From positions 87,843,004-87,907,003 of the forward strand of contig NC_133653.1 in the NCBI RefSeq assembly GCF_009905375.1: a DNA stretch of 64,000 nucleotides, written 5' to 3'. Position 1 is the stretch's first letter. Each line of letters starts with the position of its first letter. This document shows, piece after piece, positions 47,101-60,300 of the stretch. The stretch is from Apium graveolens (lineage: Eukaryota > Streptophyta > Magnoliopsida > Apiales > Apiaceae). Below the pieces are notes generated by a model. That model had not been told where the DNA came from, did no database searches, and saw nothing but the letters and a program-made list of their open reading frames with translations. The translations under genes and the position numbers were made by a program.

Positions 47101-47925
47101 TTCTCTTTGGAGATCACATAAGAACTACACATGCATCCATGGAACTTCAATTTCCAAGTCACAAAATACTTGGAAAATATATAAGATGAATGTAGGTAGA
47201 AGATTTACACTTGGGAAAATGAAGAATGAATTGAAAAATGGAAGGGGGGTGGGGAATTTGGCCTTCGGCCGAGAGCAAGGGTGGGAGGGGGGAGGAGAAA
47301 AATTTGTGGGGTGTTGGAGTGCGGAATGAGTGGAATGACTTCTCCCACTTAAACTTTTGTTTTATGCTTTTTGCTTGACAAATAATGAGTGGAAGTGAGA
47401 ACTTACAAAAATGTCCTTTAGCTAAAGTTAGGCCATTTTGCATGCAAGGCTAATATAGTAATTTGGTAATAATTAAATGAGTTAGTGGGGTTGGAAAAGT
47501 CTTATTTGCCCTTTGAGAGAATAGAAGGGTAATTTGCATGCAAGGTCTCTTATGTAATTTGATAATTATGACAACTAAAATTTATAAAGATTTATTTTTA
47601 TAAAATAAAATACAAGTTCAAAAATTATAAAATTTATACCATAAAATAACTTGGATTTTTAGAAATTTTATAAAATCACTTTTGAAATTTGTGAATAAAA
47701 TAACTTTTAAAAGAAAATTTCTCCAAGGTTTAGAATATTCCTTTTAAATTAAAAATAAGGGAAATAAATAAACTCTCGCTTTGAAAAATCATATACTACA
47801 TAAAGCAAATTTAAAATGCAGAAATTTTTCATTCACACAAGGTACAACCATTAAGTATATTCACTTACGGCTTTAATATCACACAAAAGCCACAGATAAT
47901 ATTACATAAAATGCCGGTCGTAACA
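44130..47925 (-). repeat. 3' LTR of Tekay-like family C (3,796 bp)
   Basis: Minus strand starts TGTTACGACCGGC at 47925 and ends GGGGCGTGACA at 44130; its start abuts a PPT and a pol tail, so it is a 3' LTR. Only one copy is in the window. No coding region is recognised within it. It contains a G-rich stretch near 47240-47300 and an AT-rich one near 47570-47800. The left flank GGTAC (44125-44129) belongs to family D gag. Confidence 0.82.
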
Positions 47926-47943
47926 TCCTCTCCCCCTTAAGGG
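47926..47943 (-). promoter_or_regulatory. Polypurine tract of family C
   Basis: Minus-strand CCTTAAGGGGGAGAGGA next to the LTR start TGTTACG. Confidence 0.75.
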
Positions 47944-48183
47944 ATTCTTTCCCCAGAATCTAAGAGAACAGATGAGGATACCGGGAACGCATATCAGACT
48001 CTAACTCCCAAGTTGATTCTTCGACCTTGGGGTTCCTCCAAAGTACTTTCACTAACTTTACCGACTTATTCCTAAGACTCTTTACTTGCCAGTCGAGTAA
48101 TTTGACAGGTTGCTCCACAAATGACAGGTCTGCCTGAATTTCTACAGGTTCATATTCTATCACATGGCTAGCGTCAGGATTGT
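47944..48183 (-). pseudogene. pol: C-terminal end of family C Pol (chromodomain-like tail)
   Basis: About 74 codons ending at 47960 with [19 protein letters not shown] and a final H-L-F-S, the tail expected of Tekay-type Pol. The upstream end, at N-P-D-A-S-H-V-I-E-Y-E-P, is interrupted at 48183 by the plus-strand family B LTR. The short open part shows no stops, but the gene is broken by the insertion. Confidence 0.82.
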
Positions 48184-51100
48184 TGTAATATCCGGGATAT
48201 ATCGTGTAATTATTTTTGCTAATAGATAATTATTATATGTATTCAGTATCTATTCTGTGAATTATTTGTTAAGTGTTAAAAATGTTTGAATGTTTAAAAA
48301 TGTTATTAATTGAGTATTTCAATTTTTTTATGTCCAAAATAAAATATAGATAATTGTCATATCTTCCTAATTATTTTTATGTTAATTTATGAATTTATAG
48401 GAATCATATGGATTTTTTTTAAACTCTTGTTCCGGGTATTTAAAACCTATTTTATGAAAACGGGAACCAACCACCGTTAACCGTTTTTATGTTTTTAGAA
48501 CCCGAAACTCTTCCGAGAACTCCTTCCTAACCTAATTGCAATATTCCGAGCATTTTCCATGTTTCGACTTTTTCGATCCGGCGTACGGTTTGTCCTGCGC
48601 GGGTCCCGACGCAATATTTTCGATACAATATTCGTTTCGGTAAATCAATAAAACCCGTATTTTCGATAAACGGGAGCTTTTTATTAAACTATCCCAATTA
48701 TCACCTCGTAGTACGTGTAACCAGGCGCTGAGACCAAGACCGCAGTACAAATTGTACTGATTTGGATAATTATCCCGAAAACCGATACCGTTTGGATCAG
48801 TTTTTATAAATAAACGTACTGTTTTATATCCGGAATGATCCAACGGGATACTAATTCTCCGTAATTATAAATAGCCTTTTACCGTATTTTATTTCGTATC
48901 AAAATCATTTGCAGACAGATAATTATATAATTTTTACAGAGAAAAATCATATATTCATAAACCTTTCTGAAAATCAAACCACAAATTCAAGGTGTTAGTG
49001 AAATCCGTTTGGAAAGTTGGAGTAACCAATTTGAAGGTCTCAAGGAGTACTATTAGATTCCAGGACCTGTTTTACTGCAGAATCAAAGGTTGATTTTTTA
49101 TAAATTTAATTATTTTCGAATTATTTTCATGAAAAATATGAATTTTTGTTCGGATGATTGTTTGTATGATTAGATGATTGCATGTTGTAGAGCTTGTTTT
49201 CCTTATGATTTTGGTATATTATACGTCTGATTTGGAGTCCAATAACATGTTCAAATTTGAGTTTGATTTTCGAATGTCAAAATTAGGGTTTATAACCCGT
49301 ATGAATGTTCTTAATTGAAATTTGGGGGTTTCTTATTCTGGAATAGATTGATGTTGTGATATAGTGGATTGTGTTCTCTGTAAAATTTGCAATCCAGTCG
49401 TATAAGTTTCATGAATCAACGAGGTCTGTAGAGAAGGGAGTTGTGTTTTGAATATTTCCGAAGTTCGTCGGAAACTGGCAAACTTCACGGCCAAACTCCG
49501 GCCAACTCAGGGATTGTTAGATCGATTTGATTGCATGGTTATGTTTCTGGTAATCCGTAGATGTGATCTGGAGCTTGTGACAAGGTGAGGAGGCCGGCAT
49601 CATGTTCTCCGGCCACACCTGTGTTTTCCGGCGACTGGACTGCAAAATTGCAGTTTAGTCCCTGTAGTTTTGTAGATGATGAAGTTTAGTCCCTGAAGTT
49701 TCCAGACTTTGCAAAAATTGGATTCCTGTTTTAAAAATGTTTAAAAATCATATTTCCTATTTATTTTTATTATAAAAATCTGTTTTTAATTTCTGAAAAT
49801 TCTAAAAATTATTATTTTAATTCTGAAAATTATTTTTAATTTAAAAATAAATCTGAATTAATTAGTTAATTAATTTCAGTTAATTTTTAATTGATTAATT
49901 AGTCAATTAATTCGAAAATTAATTGATTAATTGATTTAATTAATTATTAATTGATTTTTAATTAATTATTTAATTAGATTTAATTATTTAAAAATGATTT
50001 AAAAATTTCGAAAAATAGTTTCGAGCTTTAAAATATTATTCTAAATTATTTTCAAGGCTCGATAATTATTCTAAAATTGTTTCGGAGCCAGAATTGGCCA
50101 ACCGAACCCTGTTTATTATTCCAAAATTGATCCAACGACCCGTTTTAATTCCGAAAAATGTTTTAAAAATCATTTTAAATACCAGAAAGCCTATTTATGA
50201 CCCGAAATGTCTTTATAAATGATATGTCATTGATTACATGATGTATTATGTGTGACTTGTTGATTGACTATCGGTTTATATATTCGATGATTACTGTTTA
50301 TGGCATAACTTTCAATCCGTTAATCGGATTTGGGTGAAACGAAGGGTAGATAGAAGTATGTGTTGAACAGAATCGTATGAGTGGAATATTGATAGATACT
50401 TATGATGCCTAGCAGAGTAAGCAAGGCGTAAGAAAGAGAAGCAGGTGATCAGAAAATAGAATTGACATGTAGAAAATACAGCAAATGAGCAGAGATTAGA
50501 AGCGAGGCATAGGAGAAACAGATGAATAGTGGTTGAATAGAGTCGTAGACACGTACAAGTGAGGTTGGAATCAATTATGATAAGGCAAGTACTTCTAAAC
50601 CTTTCTCGAGATTTATTGCAAATATTTCTAAATTCTCTTGTGACCTATTGTTAATATTCAAAATAGCTCTCTTTTATATTGGAAATACTTTGAATCCTCC
50701 AGCCTTGAACCTGAGCCACATCATTTGATTTTTGAGCCGTAAGCCTTATTCTTTGTGAACCATTTCTTGTGGATTTACAAAATATTAAACCACACAAATA
50801 CGATACTACTCCACAAATATATATCCATCATATACCAAACACTGGAACAAAATTGTTTATATATACAAAAACTTTTATACTTAACCATATCTTGTGATAT
50901 CAAAGCACTAAAACTTTGGAAAAACACTATTCATCTAATACCCGATTATCCTACCGGCTGGAGGCCACTTCTTTTATGTATTTTGACATACCCTTTTTGG
51001 TAACTATGAACTTTTACCATGCTCTTTTACAAATGTTTTATGGTTATTGATTATGATCTGGTTTTATTGAACTCTATTGTTTATCATATTGAAATGCTTT

Positions 51101-51743
51101 AGAATTGGATAGTTTTCTTTGTATGGACCAGATTCGTGGTCAGACCATATCGATGGTCAAGTTAGGCCAATGTGTGCCTTGGATCCAGTAGTTAGAGCAG
51201 TGCTGTGTGCTTTGCACGGGGTTAGTGCGTGACTGATCAGCAGCCTAACCTTGGTTTAAAAACTTAAAATGAATAATCCAATTCTATTGATTGTTTAACA
51301 AGAAACTTGATTCCTTTGAATCATCTCATTTATTATTGTCTAACCTCAGTTATTGATAATATGACTTGCTGAGCTAGTTAGCTCACTCTTGCGAATCTTT
51401 TTATATATTCTACAGTTAAGAAGGATACGGTTGATAGCAAGGTTTCCCAGTTCAATGTTCGAGCTAGGATTCCAGATTATGATTGATCGAGCTAGCAGGA
51501 GCTTATGGCAGTAGTGAGATAGCAAGGTTGTAAGAATGATTTTATTATCAATTGTAAGTTAAATTAGTTGGGATTTGGTACGATGTAATAATTAAGGTTG
51601 TGGCTTGTTTTCATACTTTAACCTGTTGCGATCCGTGGTTTTGTGAAGCAGGGTCATTATAAATAATATTTCTTATACAGGTTGATATATTGTGTTTGTG
51701 TTGTGGACCCCAAACTTCTGACCCGGGTTTGGAGGGCGCCACA
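48184..51743 (+). repeat. Family B LTR 1 (3,560 bp)
   Basis: Starts TGTAATATCCGGG, ends GGGCGCCACA, followed by a PBS. Differs from LTR 2 by about 1% by eye. Contains a TATA motif (48866-48874), CCGG-rich words at 49470-49640, then a long AATTAATT-rich block (about 49780-50000). Confidence 0.92.
48866..48874 (+). promoter_or_regulatory. TATA box of family B LTR 1 (putative)
   Basis: TATAAATAG about 680 bases into the LTR, conserved in LTR 2 and in the minus-strand copy. Confidence 0.55.
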
Positions 51744-51746
51744 GGT

Positions 51747-51758
51747 TGGTATCAGAGC
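51747..51758 (+). promoter_or_regulatory. Primer-binding site, family B internal 1
   Basis: TGGTATCAGAGC three bases after the LTR end. Confidence 0.88.
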
Positions 51759-54095
51759 TACAGGTTATAAGTCACTGAAATAAGCCTAGATTGTCGGGAT
51801 TGGGTAGAGGGTTAGGATTAGGAATAGGAAATAGAAAGATAGGTCATTGTGAGGTTGAGTGCGACTGTATAGTAGGTCTCCGGCACGGTTCGTGTTGCGA
51901 TTCGGGATTCTTGACTACCGACGTGATATCCAGGCAACGACAATGGCAGATCCTGATTTCCCTACATCAACTGATCTTTTGGAACCTTCCGTTTAAGGAT
52001 CGTCATCTTCTCCCAGACTCGATTTGCGCCTTGTTCTCCATCAGTATTAATGGTATTACTTTCTGTTATGACAGTTGCGCCTCTCCAAGTTATTCAACGC
52101 TATTCTATCATCTCTCGATATGAGACTACCTATTCAAGAACCTTCATTTGCTTATTCTTGTTCTTTTGAACATTCAACTATGAATGTATCTTTTCTGTCT
52201 ATTATACACCATATTCTACATCCTTAGTTTAAAAACCTTTCTACCGAAACAACAGCGTTTGCGAGAAGGGACGCGATAGCGGCAGTAAACAGTGAGTATT
52301 GAGATATAAATTAAGGTGAGAAGTAGTTTAGAAAGAAGATTCAAGTGTTCTGGAGGATGGCTATATCCGGTTAAAAGAAGCTATTAGTAATTAGGCCACT
52401 CATGACTAGCTTGTGGAATGGAGTAGATAAGTGTTGAAGAAAGAGGGTTAGAGGAGATGAGGGATCTGAAGATTTCTTGAAATTAATGATGTTGTAATGA
52501 TGTGATATTAGCTGACTTGTTGACTATGGGATAGTCTGTTCCACTCAATGATTGCAAAGTGGTTAACGGGAGTACTACCAGTATGGGAGCCTTAATGTGA
52601 AGCTGCGAATAAGATAACATGCAACGACAGTTGAAGTTTACATCGATTAAGGAAGATAATAGACCCAATTAAGGAGAGGAGATAAATGGAAGTGAATGGA
52701 CCTTTGAGTGATCATTTCTTTAACTTGGTATTTGGTCATAAGAAGGACAACAACCAACTCATATAGTAAGGACAACCAGAGGTGTGATTTTCAAAATTTT
52801 CAAAATTTTTAACAAGTTTTCGAAAAAGATTTTTCCTCACAACATTTCTAAAAGCCTTTTCGAATAAAATAAGTTTTAAACATCGGTTGTCAAGTTACTA
52901 CTTGAGTTTCTTGTTTGTCAAAAGGCTCGGATTAGCTGGAAGGATATTATTTTAGATTTAATATTGTTAATTCAGAGGACGAAGTAATCTGCGATTATGA
53001 GGAAGTTGGTTATTCCTAACAAGAAGGTACAAATATTGTTTGATAAGATTAACAACAAAACCAGCGTATGGAATAACTATTCATCCAATTACTAGGATTA
53101 TCAGAGTTCGAAGAATTCATTGATTAAACGGAAGCCTGAGCATGACCGAAGAAGATTGGAAAAATTTTCAGACTCTTCTAAAGGAAGAATATTATTAATA
53201 AAATGATCGTTATATTGAATGATTTACGGTTATTCCAAATTAGAAAGAGGAAACTCAAGGTTATCTGATAAGAGCGCCATTATGATCAAATTGTTAAAGT
53301 ATTATACGTGTAGGTACGACGTTACAGATGCGAGACTTAACAAGTAAGAATCTACCATAATGCTTAGTTACGAAGGCATTTTAGCATACTTCTAAAGTTA
53401 CTATATGATTCAATTGGGATATGATCAATCAAACTCGAAAGATGAATACAAGTGAAATGTGAATGGTGATCAATGGTATCATTCTTGTCCTCAACATTAC
53501 AACGTATATTCCTTTTTAATTCCTAAAAATGTAAGAACTCCTTTTCTTAATAAATTATTTCTGATAACATCAAAATGGAGAATTTTGCATTCCTTTCAAA
53601 TTTAATTGCTCCCCTCGGGTTTTAATTTCTGATTGGGACAAACAGTGTTATGATGAAACACTTTATCGGAATGACAAAGAGTCGGGTGGGATGCCACCTA
53701 ATCATGTGCTGTATGCCACACGGTATGAAAGACTGGCCATCTTCAGTACTAATGTGGTTATCTCATTCATATTCAAATCATTACTTCTTCTTTCTCTTCA
53801 ACTCTACGTTTATTAAAATTGTGAATCCATCTATTTGTTTCGTTATACCGTTGTTCCTTGCGAGAGTTTTTCAAACAAAAGTTAACGTATTATACACTCA
53901 GCGGGCAAAGTCTCATCTACCTCGCATGCATGGGAAGGAAACAAGGGCATATGGTGAAAATTACAAATCACTGTCCCTAGCCCGGGATGCATTAACAGTT
54001 AAGGGAATCTACTTCAAATTAGGGATACGTCTCCGAGAACGAGAATTTGCGATATGTTATTTAGAATATGGATATAATGACGTGGAAGATTATTG
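51759..54095 (+). pseudogene. Decayed gag region of family B, internal 1
   Basis: Position between PBS and protease means gag should lie here, but only a degenerate zinc-knuckle-like piece (C-M-G-R-K-Q-G-H, about 53929-53955) is recognisable. The longest frame (53650-54114, 154 codons) crosses this spot in another phase and extends into protease remnants, so it is not a gag product. The same decay is present in the second internal region and in the minus-strand copy. Confidence 0.6.
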
Positions 54096-57000
54096 CGGAT
54101 ACCTTATGCGTTAAAGTATTAAAAGATATGGGAGCAACTTGATCATATATTTCTCAAGGTTTTATTGATAAGATGAATTATCATGTCGAATCAATAAGTC
54201 TAGGACTAAAGGACTAGCAAATTAAGAACGTGCAGTAATTAAATATGTAAGTACCAATGACGGAATCGATATTTCTGGCATTAAGATGTGAAGAATTGAT
54301 ATCATTTGAGATAAGAAGATTTGATATTATTATAAGGAGTGGATTAACTATTCAAGTGTGATGCCCAGGTAAACCGTCGTGACGGAAGATAGTTCTGGAG
54401 ACGCCAAAGGAGAACAGGAAGAAGTTTAAAGGACAAAGGAAAGTAAAGAATTTGTTAAAAATAATTTAAGATTACAGTGACCAAAATATAAGTCCTATGG
54501 CGATTATAAATAAGAGTTAGGAGCAGACCGAACTTGAAGATTTTACAGTATCAAGACATATTTCCAGATGAGTTACCAATATTTCCTTTAGATAAAGAAA
54601 ATGTGTTTATGATTGATTTAGTACGTGAAATGAAGCCAGTGTTCAAAGCCCCACGCAGAATGGCACCAGATAAAATGAAGAAGTTACCAGAGCAAACGCA
54701 TGAGATGATTAAAAGAAAAATCAACTGGACCTAGCGTACCCCCTTAAAGTGCACCGGAATGATGTGTTAATAAGAAAGATGGAAGGGTAAGATTATGTGT
54801 TAGCGAAAGCTCAACAAGTTTACTCTCAAGAGCAGATATCTGTTACCTCGAAACCAATGATTTGTTTAACTAAATGAACGAAGCAAGGTATTTTTATAAG
54901 ATTGATTTAAGACTGGGTATATTACTAAGTGAAGATTGAACTTATGGACATATCAAAAATGATTTTCAGAACTCAGTACTGTTGTTATAAAATTCTAGAA
55001 ATGTTAGTGGGATGAACTGATATACCAGTGATATTTGAATTTGATGAGTAGAATTTTGAAGGAAGAATTTGGATAAGATATACTTGCGTTAATTAAGAAG
55101 AACCATGCAACCTATACAATGATAGCTGAGGAGTCAAAGAAGAAAGAAGCAGTATAAAAAGAGTTTACCAGGTGAAAACTTTAATGGCAGGAGGTATAAT
55201 TCTTAGTATAGACAGTCAGTAAGGAGGAGACAAAAGGGGATTCAGCAGAAAAATTTAAAGATAGTATGAATGAAGAAAGACCAGAAGCACCAACAAAAGT
55301 AAGAAGTTTTATCATGGGCCAGTTATTATTGGAAATTTGTGCAAGATTTCTTGAAAGTTGTAATATTAGAGATGAAGTTAACCAGGAAAAGCAAGAAGGT
55401 TATATGAAATGGAGAAGGGTGAAGAAAGCTTTACGGAGTTAAATAAAAGAATGGTTACAACACCTATTTTATCACTTTGAAATCATCAGGGAGATTTGGT
55501 AGTTTATAATGATACTTCTCGTAAGGGAATAGGATGTGTGTTGACGCAAAACAATAAAGTTATTGCATATGCATCCAGATAACCGAAACCTTATGAGCAG
55601 AAGTACCCTACTCATAATTGGGAATTAAAAGCAACAATAATATTCATTTTGAAAGATTGGGAAATATTATAAGTATAGAGAAAGATGTGAGATATATACG
55701 GACCACAAGAGTTGAAGTATGAACTCTCTAGGAAAAGCAAATGTAGTGGCAAGAGATGAGCAAGAAGGAGAGAGAATGAACATAGAGACTGTACCATAAG
55801 AATTATCTATGGAATTCTAGAAGTTGGAATTGGAAGTCAGAGTGCATGATCCATAAAGGAGTGAGAATATATAAGTATAACTTTTCAGTCGGGATTGTTA
55901 GAAAAGATAAAGAAGTGTCAGGAAGAGGTAGTAGATCAGGATATAAATCATTTAGTATGGGAAGAATAGTGCACGCAAAAAAGACGATCAAGGTATTCTT
56001 AGGATTTCTTCTAGAATTTGGATTCCACCAGTGATGGAACTGAAGAATGAAATTTTACAGGCAGTTCATAATTTGAGGTATTCAATCCATTCAGGGAGTA
56101 CCAAGATGTATAGAGATTTAAAGGAAATTATAGGTGGTTAGATATGAAGTGAGGAATTGTGGAATGAATTAGCAGATGTTATATATGTCAAAAGAGTTAA
56201 AGTAGAGTATCAGAGATCAAGTGGATTGCTACAGTCACTGGAAGTTTGGAAGTGGGAGCATATCATCATGGATTTCATAGTTGGGGTTACCAAGCACAAA
56301 AACTAATCATGATGCCATTTGGTTTATAGTGGATAGATTTACCAAGTCAGCTCATTTTCTGCCTATAAACGAAAGATTTTCACTCGATAAGTTGATCCAT
56401 AGGTGCCTGAAGGAAATTGTAGTTCGTCATGAAATTCTTGTGTCTATCGTATCTGATCGAGATCCAAGATGTAATTCGAGATTTTGGAAGAGTTTTCAAG
56501 AATGTTTAGGAACAAGATTGAATATGAGTACGACTTACCACCCGCAGACGGACAGCTAGAGTGAAGGAACGATCCAAACAATCGAGGACATGCTACGTGT
56601 TTGTGTATTGATATTAAAGGAAGTTGGGACAAGCATTTACCTCTGGTAGAATTTGCTTATATTAACAATTATCACGCCAGTATTGGGATGCCACCCTATG
56701 AAGACCTTTAGGAACGCAAATACAGATCTCCAATATATTGGGACGAAGTAGGAAAACGCAAAATACTCGGACCTGAATTGGTGCAGCAGACAAAGGAAGT
56801 TGTTGAAATTATCCAGAAGAGATTAATAGCCGCACAAGATCGTCAGGGGAAATATGCAGACCAGTCAAGAAAAGACATGGAATTTGAAGAAGGAAGCTTG
56901 GTATTATTGAAAGTATCACCGTGGAAAGGACTAACGAGGTTTGGAAAAAAAAAGGGAAGCTAAGCCCAAGATATGTCAGACCTTTTGAAATCCTAAAGCG

Positions 57001-57309
57001 CATTGGTAAATTAGCTGACGAGTTGGCATTACCCTGCACATGGAGCACATTCATAATGTTTTTCACGTATCGATGCTCAAGAAATATAATCCAGACTCCA
57101 GGCATGTAATAGAATATGAGCCAATAGAGCTTCAGACAGATTTATCATATGTAGAGAGTCCGATAGAGATTCTAGAGGAAAGAGAGAAAGTATTGAGAAA
57201 TAAAGTGGTAAAGTTAGTAAGAGTATTGTAGAGAAACCCAAAGGTTGAAGAGTCAACCTGGGAGTTAGAAAGTGATATGAGAGAAAAGTGTCCTCATTTA
57301 TTTTCTTAG
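54096..57309 (+). pseudogene. pol: Decayed protease-RT-RNase H-integrase of family B, internal 1
   Basis: Protease trace: M-G-A-T, stop, then S-Y-I-S-Q at about 54129-54165, and R-F-D-I-I-I near 54320. RT start: F-P-D-E-L-P and a 67-codon frame at 54534-54734. RNase H trace: G-I-G-C-V-L-T-Q and Y-A-S-R at 55515-55580. Integrase: H-P-G-S-T-K-M-Y near 56090, an open stretch 56281-56559 with S-D-R-D-P-R and Y-H-P-Q-T, and 56778-56963. The tail at 57040-57309 has V-I-E-Y-E-P and E-E-S-T-W-E, with TAG at 57229-57231. Many stops and frame changes; not functional. Confidence 0.85.
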
Positions 57310-57330
57310 AAGATTCTGAGGACAGAATCC

Positions 57331-57347
57331 TTTTAAGGGGGGAAGGA
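57331..57347 (+). promoter_or_regulatory. Polypurine tract of family B
   Basis: TTTTAAGGGGGGAAGGA directly before LTR 2. Confidence 0.78.
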
Positions 57348-60300
57348 TGTAATATCCGGGATATATCGTGTAATTATTTTTGCTAATAGATAATTATTAT
57401 ATGTATTCAGTATCTATTATGTGAATTATTTGTTAAGTGTTAAAAATATTTGAATGTTTAAAAATGTTATTAATTGAGTATTTCAATTTTTTTTATGTCC
57501 AAAATAAAATATAGATAATTGTCATATCTTCCTAATTATTTTTATATTAATTTATGAATTTATAGGAATCATATGGATTTTTTTTAAACTCTTGTTCCGG
57601 GTATTTAAAACCTATTTTATGAAAACGGGAACCAACCACCGTTAACCGTTTTTACGTTTTTAGAACCCGAAACTCTTCCGAGAACTCCTTCCTAGCCTAA
57701 TTGCAATATTCCGAGCATTTTCCATGTTTCGACTTTTTCGATCCGGCGTACGGTTTGTCCTGTGCGGGTCCCGGCGCAACATTTTCGATACAATATTCGT
57801 TTCGGTAAATCAATAAAACCCGTATTTTCGATAAACGGGAGCTTTTTATTAAACTATCCCAATTATCACCTCGTAGTACGTGTAACCAGGCGCTGAGACC
57901 AAGATCGCAGTACAAATTGTACTGATTTGGATAATTATCCCGAAAACCGATACCGTTTGGATCAGTTTTTATAAATAAACGTACCGTTTTATATCCGGAA
58001 TGATCTAACGGGATACTAATTCTCCGTAATTATAAATAGTCTTTTACCGTATTTTATTTCGTATCAAAATCATTTACAGACAGATAATTATATAATTTTT
58101 ACAGAGAAAAATCATATATTCATAAACCTTTCTGAGAATCAAACCACAAATTCAAGGTGTTAGTGAAATCCGTTTGGAAAGTTGGAGTAACCAATTTGAA
58201 GGTCTCAAGGAGTACTATCAGATTCCAGGACCTGTTTTACTGCAGAATCAAAGGTTGATTTTTTATAAATTTAATTATTTTCGAATTATTTTCATGAAAA
58301 ATATGAATTTTTGTTCGGATGATTGTTTGTATGATTTGATGATTGCATGTTGTAGAGCTTGTTTTCCTGATGATTTTGGTATATTATACGTCTGATTTGG
58401 AGTGCAATAACATGTTCAAATTTGAGTTTGATTTTTGAATTTTAAAATTAGGGTTTATAACCCGTATGAATGTTCTTAATTGAAATTTGGGGGTTTCTTA
58501 TTCTGGAATAGATTGATGTTGTGATATAGTGGATTGTGTTCTCTGTAAAATTTGCAATCCAGTCGTATAAGTTTCATGAATCAACGAGGTCTGTAGAGAA
58601 GGGAGTTGTGTTTTGAATATTTCCGAAGTTCGCCGGAAACTGGCAAACTTCACGGCCAAATTCCGGCCAACTCAGGGATTGTTAGATCGATTTGATTGCA
58701 TGGTTATGTTCCTGGTAATCCGTAGATGTGATCTGGAGCTTGTGGCAAGGTGAGGAGGCCGGAATCGTGTTCTCCGGCCATCCCTGTGTTTTCCGGCGAC
58801 TAGACTGCAAAATTGCAGTTTAGTCCCTGTAGTTTTGTAGATGATGAAGTTTAGTCCCTAAAGTTTCCAGACTTTGCAAAAATTGGATTCCTGTTTTAAA
58901 AATGTTTATAAATCATATTTCCTATTTATTTTTATTATAAAAATCCGTTTTTAATTTCTGAAAATTCTAAAAATTATTATTTTAATTCCGAAAATTATTT
59001 TTAATTCACAAATAAATCTGAATTAATTAGTTAATTAATTTCAGTTAATTTTTAATTGATTAATTAGTTAATTAATTCGAAAATTAATTGATTAATTGAT
59101 TTAATTAATTATTAATTGATTTTTAATTAATTATTTAATTAGATTTAATTATTTAAAAATGATTTAAAAATTTCGAAAAATAGTTTCGAGCTTTAAAATA
59201 TTATTCTAAATTATTTTCAGGGCTCGATAATTATTCTAAAATTGTTTCGGAGCCAGAATTGGCCAACCGAACCCTGTTTATTATTCCGAAATTGATCCAA
59301 CGACCCGTTTTAATTCCGAAAAATGTTTTAAAAATCATTTTAAATACCAGAAAGCCTATTTATGACCCGAAATGTCTTTATAAATGATATGTCATTGATT
59401 ACGTGATGTATTATGTGTGACTTGTTGATTGACTATCGGTTTATATATTCGATGATTACTGTTTATGGCATAACTTTCAATCCGTTAATCGGATTTGGGT
59501 GAAACGAAGGGTAGATAGAAGTATGTGTTGAACAGAATTGTATGAGTGGAATATTGATAGATACTTATGATGCCTAGTAGAGTAAGCAAGGCATAAGAAA
59601 GAGAAGCAGGTGATCAGAAAATAGAATTGACATATAGAAAATACAGCAAATGAGCAGAGATTAGAAGTGAGGCATAGGAGAAACAGATGAATGGTGGTTG
59701 AATAGAGTCGTAGACACGTACAAGTGAGGTTGGAATCAATTATGATAAGGCAAGTACTTCTAAACCTTTCTCGAGATTTATTGCAAATATTTCTAAATTC
59801 TCTTGTGACCTATTGTTAATATTCAAAATAGCTCTCTTTTATATTGGAAATACTTTGAATCCTCCAGCCTTGAACCTGAGCCACATCATTTGATTTTTGA
59901 GCCATAAGCCTTATTCTTTGTGAACCATTTCTTGTGGATTTACCAAATATTAAACCACACAAATACGATACTACTCCACAAATATATATCCATCATATAC
60001 CAAACACTGGAACAAAATTGTTTATATATACAAAAACTTTTATACTTGACCATATCTTGTGATATCAAAGCACTAAAACTTTGGAAAAACACTATTCATC
60101 TAATACCCGATTATCCTACCGGCTGGAGGCCACTTCTTTTATGTATTTTGACATACCCTTTTTGGTAACTATGAACTTTTACCATGCTCTTTTACAAATG
60201 TTTTATGGTTATTGATTATGATCTGGTTTTATTGAACTCTATTGTTTATCATATTGAAATGCTTTAGAATTGGATAGTTTTCTTTGTATGGACCAGATTC

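Noticed and set aside
48532..48843. 103-codon antisense frame conserved in LTR-B copies (also 40354-40665 and 57697-57915)
   Set aside because: It begins with TTG, not ATG, is antisense to the LTR, and its conservation is explained by recent shared ancestry of the LTRs. In the third copy it is shorter.
51791..52123. 110-codon frame right after the family B PBS, repeated at 60956-61288
   Set aside because: Starts at TTG with no nearby ATG; resembles no Gag, and repeats only because the units are duplicates.
53650..54114. 154-codon frame (and 162 codons at 62740-63228) in family B internal DNA
   Set aside because: It crosses the decayed zinc-knuckle and protease area in a different phase, and the upstream part is broken in the other copy; no known domain.
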